64,000 nucleotides of DNA, taken from the NCBI GenBank assembly GCA_020796225.1, contig CM036756.1, positions 58,682,616 to 58,746,615 on the forward strand, read 5' to 3'. Source of the DNA: Arion vulgaris (Eukaryota; Mollusca; Gastropoda; Stylommatophora; Arionidae). Under the pieces are notes generated by a model, which was not told where the DNA came from, made no database searches, and saw only the letters and a list, made by a program, of their open reading frames with translations. Positions 45,735 to 55,888 of this stretch are shown here, one piece after another; the stretch's first letter is position 1; each line of letters begins with the position of its first letter. A program made the position numbers and the translations under genes.

Positions 45735-46290
45735 TATGAAAACGCAAGAGACTGTGATGTGCACGCACTGTCTAAATTGTCCAAGCATCACAGGGTCGTC
45801 TTGCAGTAGATACCCTCTCACTGTGGAATACCAGGAAATGAAAAAGCAGACCGATTGGCCAAGGAAGGTGCTGCAGGAGAGCAGCCGGATGTGCCAGTTA
45901 CCTACCACCAAAAGAAAAGGATCATTAAATCAATGAGAAAGCCACAAATACCAACACAAGACGATTACTATAATATGAGCAGATTGGAACAAGTTATGTT
46001 ATTCTGCGCCTTAGAACAGGACACAATCGGCTCCGCAGCCACATGTATACAAAATTCAAGATTGGCAATTCAGCCATGTGTACATGTGGACAGGCAAACC
46101 AGATTGCAGAGCACATACTTCAAGACTGCCCCTAATATGATACACTGAGGCAAACTCACTGGCCTAACGAAACAACACTCGACATAAAACTACACGGACC
46201 TCTGTGTGAGCTACAAAAGACAGTGAAGTTCATACAAGAGACAACATTGAATATAGACATATTTCAAGCGAACGAAAGGAAGGAAGGATG
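45735..46290 (+). mobile_element. LINE fragment with RNase H C-terminus
   Basis: Frames read IPSHCGIPGNEKADRLAKEG-like sequence (broken around the GN), then YHQKKRIIKSM and later AEHILQDCP. Nearly identical to 50800-51360, so a recent family. Bears the last RNase H catalytic Asp (ADRLA). Confidence 0.85.
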
Positions 46291-46717
46291 TGCACGCATT
46301 ACTCAGTGATTTGATGGAGTGAAGTAAGTGGGCCTTCCAGCAAGCTTGAGAGGTAAAACTGAAAGAGGCTTTTCTCCGTGATAAGACAAGTAACCTCTGA
46401 GCTCTCAATAACAATAGAAAGAAACAATATCAATATCAGCAACCAGAACTTTGAGCCCACACGCATGCATACTGAGGGACTCGAACAACATGCTCAAGAA
46501 GATGTCAGGAATGCAATCACTATCATAATCATTAGTCGGTAACTAATTTATTTAAAGTAAAGTAGTACTGTACTTTTACTAACTTTTAGTAATCACTATC
46601 AGCTAGTATCATGACGCTGATCTGGACCAGCAAATGAGCAAAATTGATGATGATCTTCAATAATCACTAACTAATAACCAAACATGATTAACATATTTTC
46701 ACAAAAATAACCCTTAC

Positions 46718-46795
46718 TGAAGAATATACCCCTTGTGGGTAAGATGGGCGCATAGTCGGTCCCTGACTTGAATATCTGGGAGGACCCGCCTGCAT
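46718..46795 (-). CDS. Bap60: BAP60/SMARCD exon 1 (start codon, N-terminus)
   Basis: This exon holds 26 codons beginning MQAGPPRYSS and ending PQGVYSS, rich in P, G, S and Y like the N-termini of SMARCD proteins. The ATG follows an in-frame TAA, so the start is not upstream in this frame. The exon ends in phase 0 at TCA|GTAAGG, which fits exon 2 starting with AGC in phase 0. An alternative, weaker donor (GTATAT) lies 12 nt earlier. The surrounding 100 bp on the minus strand is locally GC- and CpG-richer than its neighbours, as expected of a first exon. It is inferred by phase and composition rather than by a conserved motif. Confidence 0.72.
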
Positions 46796-46827
46796 TTTAC
46801 TGGTTATTGCTTTGTCTCGTACAATTG

Positions 46828-46845
46828 TCAAAACGCGGCGTCCAT
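46828..46845 (-). promoter_or_regulatory. Short uORF in BAP60 5' leader
   Basis: A five-codon upstream open frame (ATG GAC GCC GCG TTT TGA) ends 32 nt before the BAP60 start codon, in the putative 5' UTR. If the transcription start lies further upstream, it could reduce initiation at the main ATG or require re-initiation. No transcript evidence is available. Confidence 0.35.
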
Positions 46846-47380
46846 TACCGGAAGTAAGCTTATTTTTTTTGTAACTTACTGCTTATGTTAAAGTCGCTAA
46901 GTTCTCGTCTATTAAAAATTTAATATACTCTGTCGAACGAATTCAGTATTGTCGATAATCAATAACATTTATGATAACTGATTTAGGATATATTGGACTG
47001 AGCAACAAATAAAAAGGAAGAAGAGTTTACTAAGAAAACTACAGAACCCTTGACATACATTCCCTTTGATATCTATTACTTAGTGTTCAAACTAGCAAGA
47101 AAGATTCGTTCTCGAGGTTAGAGATCAAATTAAAGCACCCCCCTATCCAGGATTGGGAGTTAGGAGTTTTGGCATAAGATTCCAGGCACAATAGGTTACC
47201 AAACCACAATTTAGTAATGCCCATTCGTAGCGGACAGTATGACGATATGCAGACATGAAACGACAACGGAAATTTCCCGCTTGATGCGCCAGACTTGCTT
47301 GGAGGTTATACGTAATCTAGGCACTCCGAGCAGACACAGTTTCACATAGCTCTAGATTTGCACAAGGGTTGATTACTATT
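46846..47380 (-). promoter_or_regulatory. Upstream region of BAP60 (putative promoter)
   Basis: This is about 500 bp upstream of the first coding exon, up to a LINE that begins near 47390. It is single-copy in this window and free of recognisable transposons. No convincing TATA box or initiator could be singled out. It is called a promoter only by position. Confidence 0.35.
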
Positions 47381-47389
47381 TCAAGGAAA

Positions 47390-48052
47390 TGGAATCAACA
47401 AGGAAATGGAAAAACCTAAAATGAATATAAAAATACATGGAGAATTACTACATCAAGTAAAAGCTACTCCTATCTCGGTCAGATGATAACAGATGATGGC
47501 AGATGTATAACTGAAATTAAAAAGAGAATAGGAATGGCCAAGGATAATTTCAATAGTATGAGAAAGTTACTGACATCCAAACAAATCACAAACAGGCTAA
47601 AAATTAGAATGATCAAATGCTATATATATCCTATATTAATGTATGGCTCGGAAACATGGACAATGAACAAGCAGTTAGAAGACAGAATTGATGCATTTGA
47701 GATGTGGATATATAGAAGAATAAGCAGAGTTTCATGGACAGAAAAACAGACAAATAAACAAGTTTTAGGAAAACTAGGCATGAAGAAACAATTATTAAGA
47801 GAAATAAAATTCAGACAAGTAAAGTATTTTGGGCACATAAAAGGCATGACACCATGATAAAACATTTACTAGAGGGGAAAGTTGAGGGGAGAAGAGCAAG
47901 AGGAAGACCGAGAGATAAGTGGGGAAACTTTAAGAAATGGACAGGTTACAGTCTGGCAGTGTGCAACACCAAGGCGAAAGACAGAGGATGCTGGAGATTC
48001 ATTGCAGCCAACCTTCGATGTGGAGACGGCACCTGATGATGATGATGATTAC
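47390..48052 (+). mobile_element. LINE 3' end with (TGA)n tail
   Basis: Encodes YPILMYGSETWTMNKQLEDR, FEMWIYRRISRVSWTEK, FRQVKYFGHIKGM and then VEGRRARGRPRDKWG: the C-terminal domain of another LINE family. It ends in GATGATGATGAT, an RTE-like microsatellite tail. One frameshift near 47855. Confidence 0.88.
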
Positions 48053-48131
48053 TATTTACGATGGGGCTAATTGCCCATTCTTAATATCACGTTCTCTGTT
48101 TGGCGTTATTGTTTAGGCACAGTCCAGTTAA

Positions 48132-48188
48132 GCACGGCCATCGTAAATAACTTTAATGTAAGATAAAATTATTTACGATGGCCGCGAG
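48132..48188. mobile_element. 57-bp TTAA foldback
   Basis: Between TTAA at 48128-48131 and 48189-48192. Arms CGGCCATCGTAAATAA (48135-48150) and its perfect inverted copy (48169-48184) around an 18-nt loop. Confidence 0.65.
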
Positions 48189-48192
48189 TTAA

Positions 48193-49085
48193 GTCAGTGT
48201 CTTTTAGTTAAAACCTTAGCTCATAGTACGGTGATTGCAATGCATATGTTCTACTGGTTTATGGACAGCGATATAGTCTCATCAGTAGCCTAACATATGC
48301 TAAGAAAAGGTATGGAAATGGGGAATAATGTACCATAAACTTTCAACAAAATTGTTTGCTCCACCAATTTTGTATATTAAGTTATTTCCCGTAGATAACA
48401 TTTTCCCTTCCCTTACAATAATATAAGTGGTTGTTTCCCTTACACCGATGAGCTGCATGTGTGGGTTTGGACGGAATGTCCATCTCTATTAGTGTTTGAC
48501 AATTGTGTTTTCCGGGATCCTCAAATACTTGTCTAGTGTTCCCTTATTTGCTATACATGTGAAGTATACTCTCTCGCACGACTACTTCAAGTTGATAACT
48601 GTTTTAATGACACTGGAATTAAATCGCACCAGTTCCTTTCATGACAAGGCTTTGTGAGATGTGTGTCTTTTGATATAAGAACCCTCACACTAAACTGGTC
48701 TGCACGAAATAAATTCAGGCAGAAGAAATAGTCTTCTCTAAGTTATAGACAATATGATCATCCACACACTAATATTACCAAAATAACTGTTCGCATTTAT
48801 TTGAACAATACATGCCTCGTATAAGAATATAATTCTCAACACATCATACAAGCTGGCAACTATCTTGACCTCGAAGTCTTTGTAATAGAGTTTATAAAAT
48901 TCCAGTGTATTCGGGTACCCTTTAAAGCAATGAAGCCACAGTAAACTTCATTATATATGGACTTGATGGACTTTGTGAATATACAGTAATAGGCATTATT
49001 ACACCGAAAATTTATAGAAATATCCGTAACATTTATTATAATTATACGTTTGTCTTCGTTGCTGTTTTCTGACTTCCATACTAAT
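48193..49085. other. Sequence upstream of BAP60, nothing recognised
   Basis: No repeat partner in the window and no recognisable coding frame. Confidence 0.4.
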
Positions 49086-49089
49086 GACT

Positions 49090-49335
49090 CTTCTTCTTCA
49101 AACGCTCCATATCGACTGCTTTTAACCACTCTTTGTCATTTGTATGTGATCCGAGCCTAAGAGCGAGTTTAAGTTGTGGTAGTTATGTGCCTACAAGTAG
49201 GCCAGCACATCCGATTTCTGCAACGCTTTTTATTTACTATTGTAGCTTCCCTAAGCCCCTACCTCAGTTGCCTCTTAAGATATGCCTTGTAGGTCACAGT
49301 GTTACTATTATTTGCCCCCCTTAGCAGCCCCGACA
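49090..49335 (-). mobile_element. SINE-V copy
   Basis: Reversed member with tail 'cttcttcttcaaacgctcc' at the left and 'agcagccccgacaacac' at the right. Confidence 0.8.
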
Positions 49336-49356
49336 ACACACAGACACCTAACGACT

Positions 49357-50563
49357 CTGAGAGCTGCAGTAGAGTGTTGTTCGTGGACTCGCTTCTAGAC
49401 GTGTGGACCGGTTCAATCCACAGTGGACGTGGAATATATTTTCTGTATGGACCAGGTTCAATCCACAGTGGGCGTGGAATATATTTTCTGTATGGACCAG
49501 GTTCAATCCACAGTGGGCGTGAAATATATTTTCTGTATGGACCAGGTTCAATCCACAGTGGGCGTGAAATATATTTTCTGTATGGACCAGGTTCAATCCA
49601 CAGTGGGCGTGAAATATATTTTCTGTATGGACCAGGTTCAATCCACAGTGGGCGTGAAATATATTTTCTGTATGGACCAGGTTCAATCCACAGTGGGCGT
49701 GGAATATATTTTCTGTATGGACCAGGTTCAATCCACAGTGGGCGTGGAATATATTTTCTGTATGGACCAGGTTCAATCCACAGTGGGCGTGGAATATATT
49801 TTCTGTATGGACCAGGTTCAATCCACAGTGGGCGTGGAATATATGTTCTGTATGGACCAGGTTCAATCCACAGTGGGCGTGAAATATATTTTCTGTATGG
49901 ACCAGGTTTAATCCACAGTGGGCGTGAAATATATTTTCTGTATGGACCAGGTTCAATCCACAGTGGGCGTGAAATATATTTTCTGTATGGACCAGGTTCA
50001 ATCCACAGTGGGCGTGAAATATATTTTCGGTGTGGACCGGGTTCAATCCACAGTGGGCGTGAAATATATTTTCGGTGTGGACCGGGTTCAATCCACAGTG
50101 GACGTGGAATATATTTTCTGTATGGACCAGGTTCAATCCACAGTGGGCGTGAAATATATTTTCGGTGTGGACAAGGTTCAATCCACAGTGGGCGTGGAAT
50201 ATATTTTCTGTATGACCAGGTTCAATCCACAGTGAGCGTGGAATATATTTTCTGTATGGACCAGGTTCAATCCACAGTGGGCGTGAAATATATTTTCTGT
50301 ATGGACCAGGTTCAATCCACAGTGGGCGTGAAATATATTTTCTGTATGGACCAGGTTCAATCCACAGTGGGCGTGAAATATATTTTCGACCGTAACGACT
50401 CTCAGATCGACCCAGCCTCAATTGGATACCAGATAAAGCATAAGCAGGTCGGCATAGTGTTAACCATATTACCATCGTATGCCAAAGACCAATGAAAAAT
50501 ACGGGCTTAACACCCTATTACCCAATACACATCACGGTATGGATAGGAGTTCCTTTACTTATG
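49357..50563 (+). mobile_element. SINE1 copy expanded by a 22-unit internal minisatellite
   Basis: The head 'agagctgcagtagagtgttg' and 3' part ('cgacccagcctcaattggat', 'accaatgaaaaatacgggct', 'gagttcctttactt') align collinearly with the unexpanded SINE at 60842-60571. Target duplication ctaacgact at 49348-49356 and 50564-50572. Confidence 0.9.
49411..50392 (+). repeat. 45-bp minisatellite, about 22 units, carrying the SINE B-box region
   Basis: Unit 'ggttcaatccacagtgggcg' + 'tgRaatatattttctgtatg' + 'gacca'. The single-copy counterpart in the SINE at 60571-60842 (minus) is 'gggttcagctcccgcaatgc' + 'gcgtggaattttc'. 45 is divisible by 3 and the unit is stop-free in several frames, so frames of 398 codons (+) and 375 codons (-) exist; they are not evidence of a protein. 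Confidence 0.95.
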
Positions 50564-50759
50564 CTAACGACTGGGACAGTGGTAGAAGTTATTACTAGGC
50601 TACCACCATTTCCCATAAATAGTTTAGTTTTCCATAAGTTTTGTGTGTCTATGTGTTCTTTCTTTTTCACAATCTATTTTGTGCAGGTCTTCTGTAAATG
50701 CTCGACTGTCATGGAGCTGGTACCACATGTAACCGAGTATATGGTGTAAATTAGTGCTG

Positions 50760-51365
50760 TCAAGCTCGGTGCCAGCGGGAGCGATCAGGAACTTTTAATA
50801 CATCCACTGCACTCCAATCCAGAAAATTGCCAGGTCTACAGACCCTACTGTCTAAATTGTCCAAGCAGCGCAGGGTCGTCTTGCAGTGGATACCCTCTCA
50901 CTGTGGAATACCAGGAGGAAATGAAACAGCAGACCGATTGGCTAAGGAAGGTGCTGCAGGAGAGCAGACGGATGTTCCAGTTACCTACCACCAAAAGAAA
51001 AGGATGATTAAATCAATGAGAAAGCCACAAATACCAACACAAGACGATTACTATAATATGAACAGATTGGAACAAGTTGTCATTCTGCGCCTTAGAACAG
51101 AACACAATCGGCTCCGCAGCCACATGTATACAAAATTCAAGATTGGCAATTCAGTCATGTGGACAGGCACACCAGACTGCAGAGCACATACTTTAAGACT
51201 GCCCCGAATATGATACACTGAGGCAAACTCACTGGCCTAACGAAACAACACTCGACAGAAAAATACATGGACCTCTCTGTGTAAGCTACAAAAGACAGTG
51301 AAGTTCATACAAGAGACAACATTGAATATATAGATATATTTCAAGCGAACGAAAGGAAGGAAGGA
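50760..51365 (+). mobile_element. LINE fragment with RNase H C-terminus
   Basis: VVLQWIPSHCGIPGGNETAD then RLAKEGAAGEQTDVPVTYHQ: the HCGIPGNExAD signature of Jockey/I-group RNase H, with one extra Gly. Downstream HNRLRSHMYTKFKIG and a broken Cys-rich end. Twin of 45735-46290. Confidence 0.88.
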
Positions 51366-51789
51366 AGAACATCCACGGCGCTCCATTTTACACCGCTGGC
51401 TTCAAAGCTAATCATAATTGCAAGGAAAGTAGTATTTCTAAATAACAGTATGATTCATTTTTTTTTCATAAGCGTGGTATATTAAAATGTTTCACTTATT
51501 TTGTTTTTCTTCTTTCTCTAATACTATTTTGCATCACAGTCAGGATAAGAAGACATTTCTATAAATAACACTTGTGTGCGTGGTGTCTTTCACTGCCTGA
51601 TATTTCTGTGGCACACCTTTTGCATGGGCAACTTTTTGCATTGTATCCATTGTATCTGAGTAGCACTGCCTTTTGAAACGTACTGTCTGTTGGTAATCTG
51701 CTAATGCAGCCGAGCTATTTAATTTGTTTTTTATTAATGAAGTTCCGTGCAGATGCTGTACCCACTTTTTACGATGACTTCATTCCCAA

Positions 51790-52115
51790 AATCTGTCTTG
51801 TATTTGTACTAACAGCATTCTACGTAGACACTTAATCTCTGCCGTGACTAATTTTCTTCTGTCGTTTGATGTCAAGGTACAGGTTTGGCACTGATAGAAT
51901 AATTTCCTGGAGAAAAATCGTAATGTGCAATGCTCTTTTAATGTCCATTGTAACGTGATTGCACTTTAAAATACTGCTCAGATATCCACTGAACTCTGTT
52001 CTGCCTGAGCACTGGGTCCAACTGTCCAATTGAGTCTGTGGGCGCACATAGAGCCGTGTTATCTTTATTTGGAGTCCTTCTACATTTATCATTGTAGACT
52101 TCATCTTTGAAGATA
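51790..52115 (-). mobile_element. LINE fragment
   Basis: Minus-strand frames contain a degenerate IKITRLYVRP and a CYQCQTCT-like end, as in the C-terminal part of the LINEs above. Weakly preserved. Confidence 0.5.
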
Positions 52116-52162
52116 ACAATTAGTTTTCCTGCTATTTTTATTCTATATTTAATAATTGTATC

Positions 52163-52355
52163 TTTTGCAAATGTTAGTGATTAGTTTTGTATTAAAAGCT
52201 GTTAACAGCGAGTTGCAAATGTTAGTGATTAGTTTTGTATTAAAAGCTGTTAACAGCGAGTTGCAAATGTTAGTGATTAGTTTTGTATTGAAAGCTGTTA
52301 ACAGCGAGTTGCAAATGTTAGTGATTAGTTTTGTATTGAAAGCTGTTAACAGTGC
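52163..52355 (+). repeat. 48-bp tandem repeat, 4 units
   Basis: Units 'ttgcaaatgttagtgattag' + 'ttttgtattRaaagctgtta' + 'acagcgag'. Confidence 0.97.
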
Positions 52356-52404
52356 TAAAGATAAACATTGGGAAGTAAAGAATATCTAGTGAAGAATAGT
52401 AGAT

Positions 52405-52850
52405 TGATTGATTGCCTGATTGATTGATTGGACAATCATCATTGTACTTCGGTTAGTAACCATGTGTGCTCCGATCTCTTTCTTATATAGGAAGATCTCA
52501 GCGGCAGTGCACGAGCTCCTTAGCACCGGTGAGAGTCCCCGATGTAATTTTGAAGATAGTGAAGATATTTTTCTAGGAATTTAATTTTAATTTTTTAATG
52601 AATTTTGCCCTGGCAGCAGCTTTCCAGCCTGCTCCTCTCAATTTTGAACTTCCAAGGGTTCTTTTACGTGCTCAAATTGAACACCGGACCTACGTTTTAT
52701 CTCCGATAGAACTAGGAACTCGATCTCACCTACACTGAGATCAGGGATCTCTGGAAAAATATCCAGATGGATCCACGAGGGAGCGAACCTAGTACCTTAG
52801 TGACGAGAGAAAGAGACTGGTACCTCACGGACAGAGCTAAAAGAGACGTC
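52405..52850 (-). mobile_element. SINE3, full-length unexpanded copy
   Basis: On the minus strand: tRNA head with B box 'ggttcgctccc', then 'tcgtggatccatctggatat', body 'gagcacgtaaaagaaccctt' and 'cggagcacacatggttacta', tail (AATC)n at 52405-52430. The reference copy for the family. Confidence 0.88.
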
Positions 52851-53188
52851 AGATCACATTATGTAGAATTCCCGTTACAGAAAGTCGCTCTCATCTTGAC
52901 ATGTCTGATAGAATTCTTGGTCTTTAGCAAGTTCTTCCAAACCTTATCCAAAGTAAAGTTGATGGTTTCTTTAATATTTTGTTGCTACTGTCGTGTCAGT
53001 CGCTCACTGTTTCATTTTCCAGTAATCTCGTCCTTCATTGATGTTCTATCCAAACCCTTATGGCGTTCAATATGACAAAACTACAACGTCCACATATCAA
53101 CTCGCACACAGGAGGGTTGTGGGTTCAATCCCACACTCGACTTTCCACACGTGAGAAAGGAATCGGCCCTCCTACCTCCTGTACACTC

Positions 53189-53420
53189 ATCAAATAGCTT
53201 GTCCTGAGCAGAACTTTGCCCCTCCAACAGTCCTCCAGAATTTCTCTCTCTCATAGACCAGATGTCCCGCCTCTGCAGCCGTCATGTTCAGACCATCACT
53301 TACATCCTGAATCCATCTTCTCCGTGGTCTTCCTTTTCTTTGCCGGTATATCTCCTTCCATGATGGTCTTCTCCAGCCCTTCATGTTTTTTATGTCCAAA
53401 ATATCTCAAATTTCTCTTTC
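53189..53420 (-). mobile_element. LINE 3' end (GQAI family)
   Basis: Frame: KGRPRRRWIQDVSDGLNMTA then AEAGHLVYEREKFWRTVGG and FCSGQAI. The C-terminal GRPRRRW...LxxDRxxWR tail of a LINE protein. Confidence 0.85.
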
Positions 53421-53430
53421 TTATTTTTAG

Positions 53431-53822
53431 AATGCTTTTGCTGTGTCAACCGTGCGTTTGTTGTGTGTATTCAGAAAATGGTGGACAGCAGTTATGACGA
53501 TCAAGCTCAATCTGCCGTATGTAGTTATATTGCGAGTGCAGAAAGCTGGATTTTGTCATGATTGATGTTCCCTTCGACAGGAATTGCAATTCAAGTGATA
53601 AACAGTTTTGTGTTGCTACATTAGCGACGGCCATATGCATTTTATGCGGTGCAGGTTGTTTTTGTGGCGGTACGCGGCTGTTTCATTCTGGAATTAGTTC
53701 ACACAGGAAACATTTCACAGTTGTTAGCATTTCGTGTGATTTTCATTTGCACAGGAACGGAGCAATTATGGGGTGACCCGTTGCAGTGAAGTTGGAACCG
53801 TACTTATGAACTATGAACTATG
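53431..53822 (+). mobile_element. Unclassified retroposon, 5'-truncated copy
   Basis: Identical in order to the right 390 bp of 36841-37392. It ends in two CTATGAA units, a typical target-primed tail. The pre-insertion sequence ('ttatttgtagcatcagcc') is preserved at 56833. Confidence 0.8.
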
Positions 53823-54113
53823 AGCATCAGCCAGTTTTCTTTGATTTTGAGTACTTTCTGGATAGATCTATTTGGCTGTACACTAGAGCCTAGAAATGTC
53901 AAGTGACTTTATACCATACAGTCTGAAAAGGCTACGGGGATCGTTATTTTATTGTTTAGTAGAAGTAACATTGTTTCAAATGTGCATAACTGCAGAATGA
54001 TATTGTTAAAACTCGGGTGAAAGTGTTGTTTTATTTTGTAAGTTTATACGTTATTATGCTTCTGTGCTGAAACATGTATTCAATGTATTCTTTCAATTCC
54101 TTCAGTGCACATA

Positions 54114-54381
54114 CAGGGTGTTCAAGATAAAAGTAACCTCGTCAAGGGAACCAATCTGGCATATGTTTATGAAAATGGTAAAGTTCAATTATGACGTAGT
54201 ATAGGTCAAGTGAGAGAGTCTTTTTGTGATGGTGTGCAATTATGGTGCGGGAAGGGGCGATGAACAAATTTGACGTAGACGAGTTAGTCAGTGCCGGTTT
54301 AAATAGTAAATATAAAATACGCGATGAATACCTGGCAACATTTTATTTGTCAACGGGGATGTTTTTATCTTGAACATCCTG
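54114..54381. mobile_element. TA-MITE (268 bp)
   Basis: Ends CAGGGTGTTCAAGATAAAAG and inverted CAGGATGTTCAAGATAAAAA, flanked by TA. Interior 'ccaatctggcatatgtttat' and 'caattatggtgcgggaag' as in 35429. Confidence 0.9.
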
Positions 54382-54389
54382 TATTAATC

Positions 54390-54715
54390 AGTGCATGTAT
54401 TAAAATGGAACGAATTCAGGAGAAATAATGAAGTTAGAGAAGTGTCTGATCAACCACTAGTAACAACTTTTATAAGAAGAATATGTTGGACACACATTGA
54501 AATGAAGAAATGATCAAAGAATATTAAAGCAGGCATTGAAGTGGGATGTAAAGGGTTCAAGCAAGAGAGGGCAACATAGGAGACCCTGAAACAAACTTTG
54601 CTGAGAGAGGTAAGAAATTTCGGTCTCAGTTCTGTGGTGGAGATTGAGCGAGTTGCCTAGGATAGAGCAGTATGGAGAAATTTCTTGCAGGGCCTATATA
54701 ACGTATAATGGTACG
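54390..54715 (+). mobile_element. LINE 3' end (DRAVWRN family)
   Basis: A frame reads LLREVRNFGLSSVVEIERVA and then DRAVWRNFLQGLYN with a stop in between, a LINE C-terminus. Confidence 0.8.
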
Positions 54716-55139
54716 ACATGAATTATTATATATTATGGAGAGTGTGAATAATAATCATCATCACCTAGCTTGTGAATTTGGCTTCCATGACATCAGCTCT
54801 TAGTATCTCCATGTCCTGTGCGACTTGTGCCTCAGTCTTATTCCACTCGTGCCTCAGTCTTATTCCACTCGTCTATGACATCTTCCACTCCTGTTCTCAT
54901 TGGTTTTCCTCCGCTTCTTTGTCTTCCCGTAATTCTGCTCTCCAGAATGTTTCTTCTCCATATAATCATGTCACTTTATATATCCACATGATTTTCATTT
55001 TTATTTTGTTTTCTATTAACCATTTCTCTTCAATTTTAAGTTTCTGCAAAATATATATACTTGTTCTTTATTCTGTGCTTGGTATTCTGAGTACTCTTCT
55101 ATAGTACTTGCACTCACTTGCATTAAACAGTTTGTCCAT

Positions 55140-55470
55140 TATTTTATCAAAATTTCATGCCTCACAGCCATACGTTGATATCTAAAATAATACATCGTAT
55201 TAAAAATCTAAGTTTTGCCTTTATATCGCTTCTTTTCCATAGATTATGTAAAATGGCGAAACATGTAATAACAAAGTACTGTAGTTTTACAAAAGATAAA
55301 AACACTGCAGTCCCCCAATATAAATATATTTTGTAGTTCATTTAATTTCTGCAGAGCCATAATTTTCTTAATTTTACTTCCTTCATAACATTTCTTTGAC
55401 TGCCAGCAATGAGCCTGTTAAACTTCGTATTCAAAACTGGTAACTCTTTGGAAATTTGTGTCCATTGAAT
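55140..55470 (-). mobile_element. LINE fragment interrupted by a PLE-type end
   Basis: 'caacgtatggctgtgaggca' (TYGCEA) read in reverse is the LINE GSEAW-type motif. 55250-55300 carries the PLE terminal motif 'aacaaagtactgtagtttta'. Confidence 0.5.
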
Positions 55471-55529
55471 AAGCTTTCAGATAATATATCTGTTTTATCA
55501 TTTGTAAAGATTTTTGATTGTGCTGAGTC

Positions 55530-55888
55530 TGTTAATATTTACATAAAATCGTGTGAATGTGTATGAAACATCGTATGGACATGTACGTAAAAGCGTGTGA
55601 ATGTGCATAAAACAGCTAGTAGACATGTACATAAACTCGTGTGAATGTGTATGAAACAGCTTGTGTACATGTACGTAAACTTGTGTGAATGTGTATGAAA
55701 CAATTTGTAAACATGTACGTAAACTCGTGTGAATGTGTATGAAACAGCTTGTGAACATGTACGTAAACTCGTGTGAATGTATATGAAACAGCGTGTGGAC
55801 ATGTACGTAAACTCGTGTGAATGTATATGAAACAGCGTGTGGACATGTACGTATAGCGTGTGAATGTGTGCGAAACACGCTGTTTCAT
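55530..55888 (+). repeat. 44-bp minisatellite, about 8 units
   Basis: Units 'gaaacagcttgtgaacatgt' + 'acgtaaactcgtgtgaatgt' + 'atat'; spacing 44 (55741, 55785, 55829). It ends in the palindromic 'gaaacacgctgtttc'. Three overlapping minus-strand frames are artefacts. Confidence 0.95.

Larger units (their letters stand above)
7090..46795 (-). other. Bap60: BAP60/SMARCD gene, 5' part (gene span in this window)
   Basis: This is the span from the start codon to the last exon visible, on the minus strand. The product is the SWI/SNF (BAF/PBAP) subunit of the SMARCD/BAP60 family, a nuclear protein linking the remodeller to transcription factors. The part seen is the proline/glycine/methionine-rich N-terminus, ending in the conserved block KKKIADKILPQR that precedes the family core. 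Six exons give 390 coding nt (130 codons), or 318 nt (106 codons) without the two microexons; every junction is in phase. The conserved core and SWIB domain were not found between 1 and 7089, so the gene continues left with a sixth intron of at least 7 kb. Family assignment rests on the exon 5-6 motifs; species and paralogue cannot be set. Confidence 0.85.

Noticed and set aside
49299..50495. 398-codon open frame (and 375 codons on the other strand)
   Set aside because: Produced by a stop-free 45-bp tandem repeat open in several frames on both strands, inside a SINE; no start, splice or domain support.
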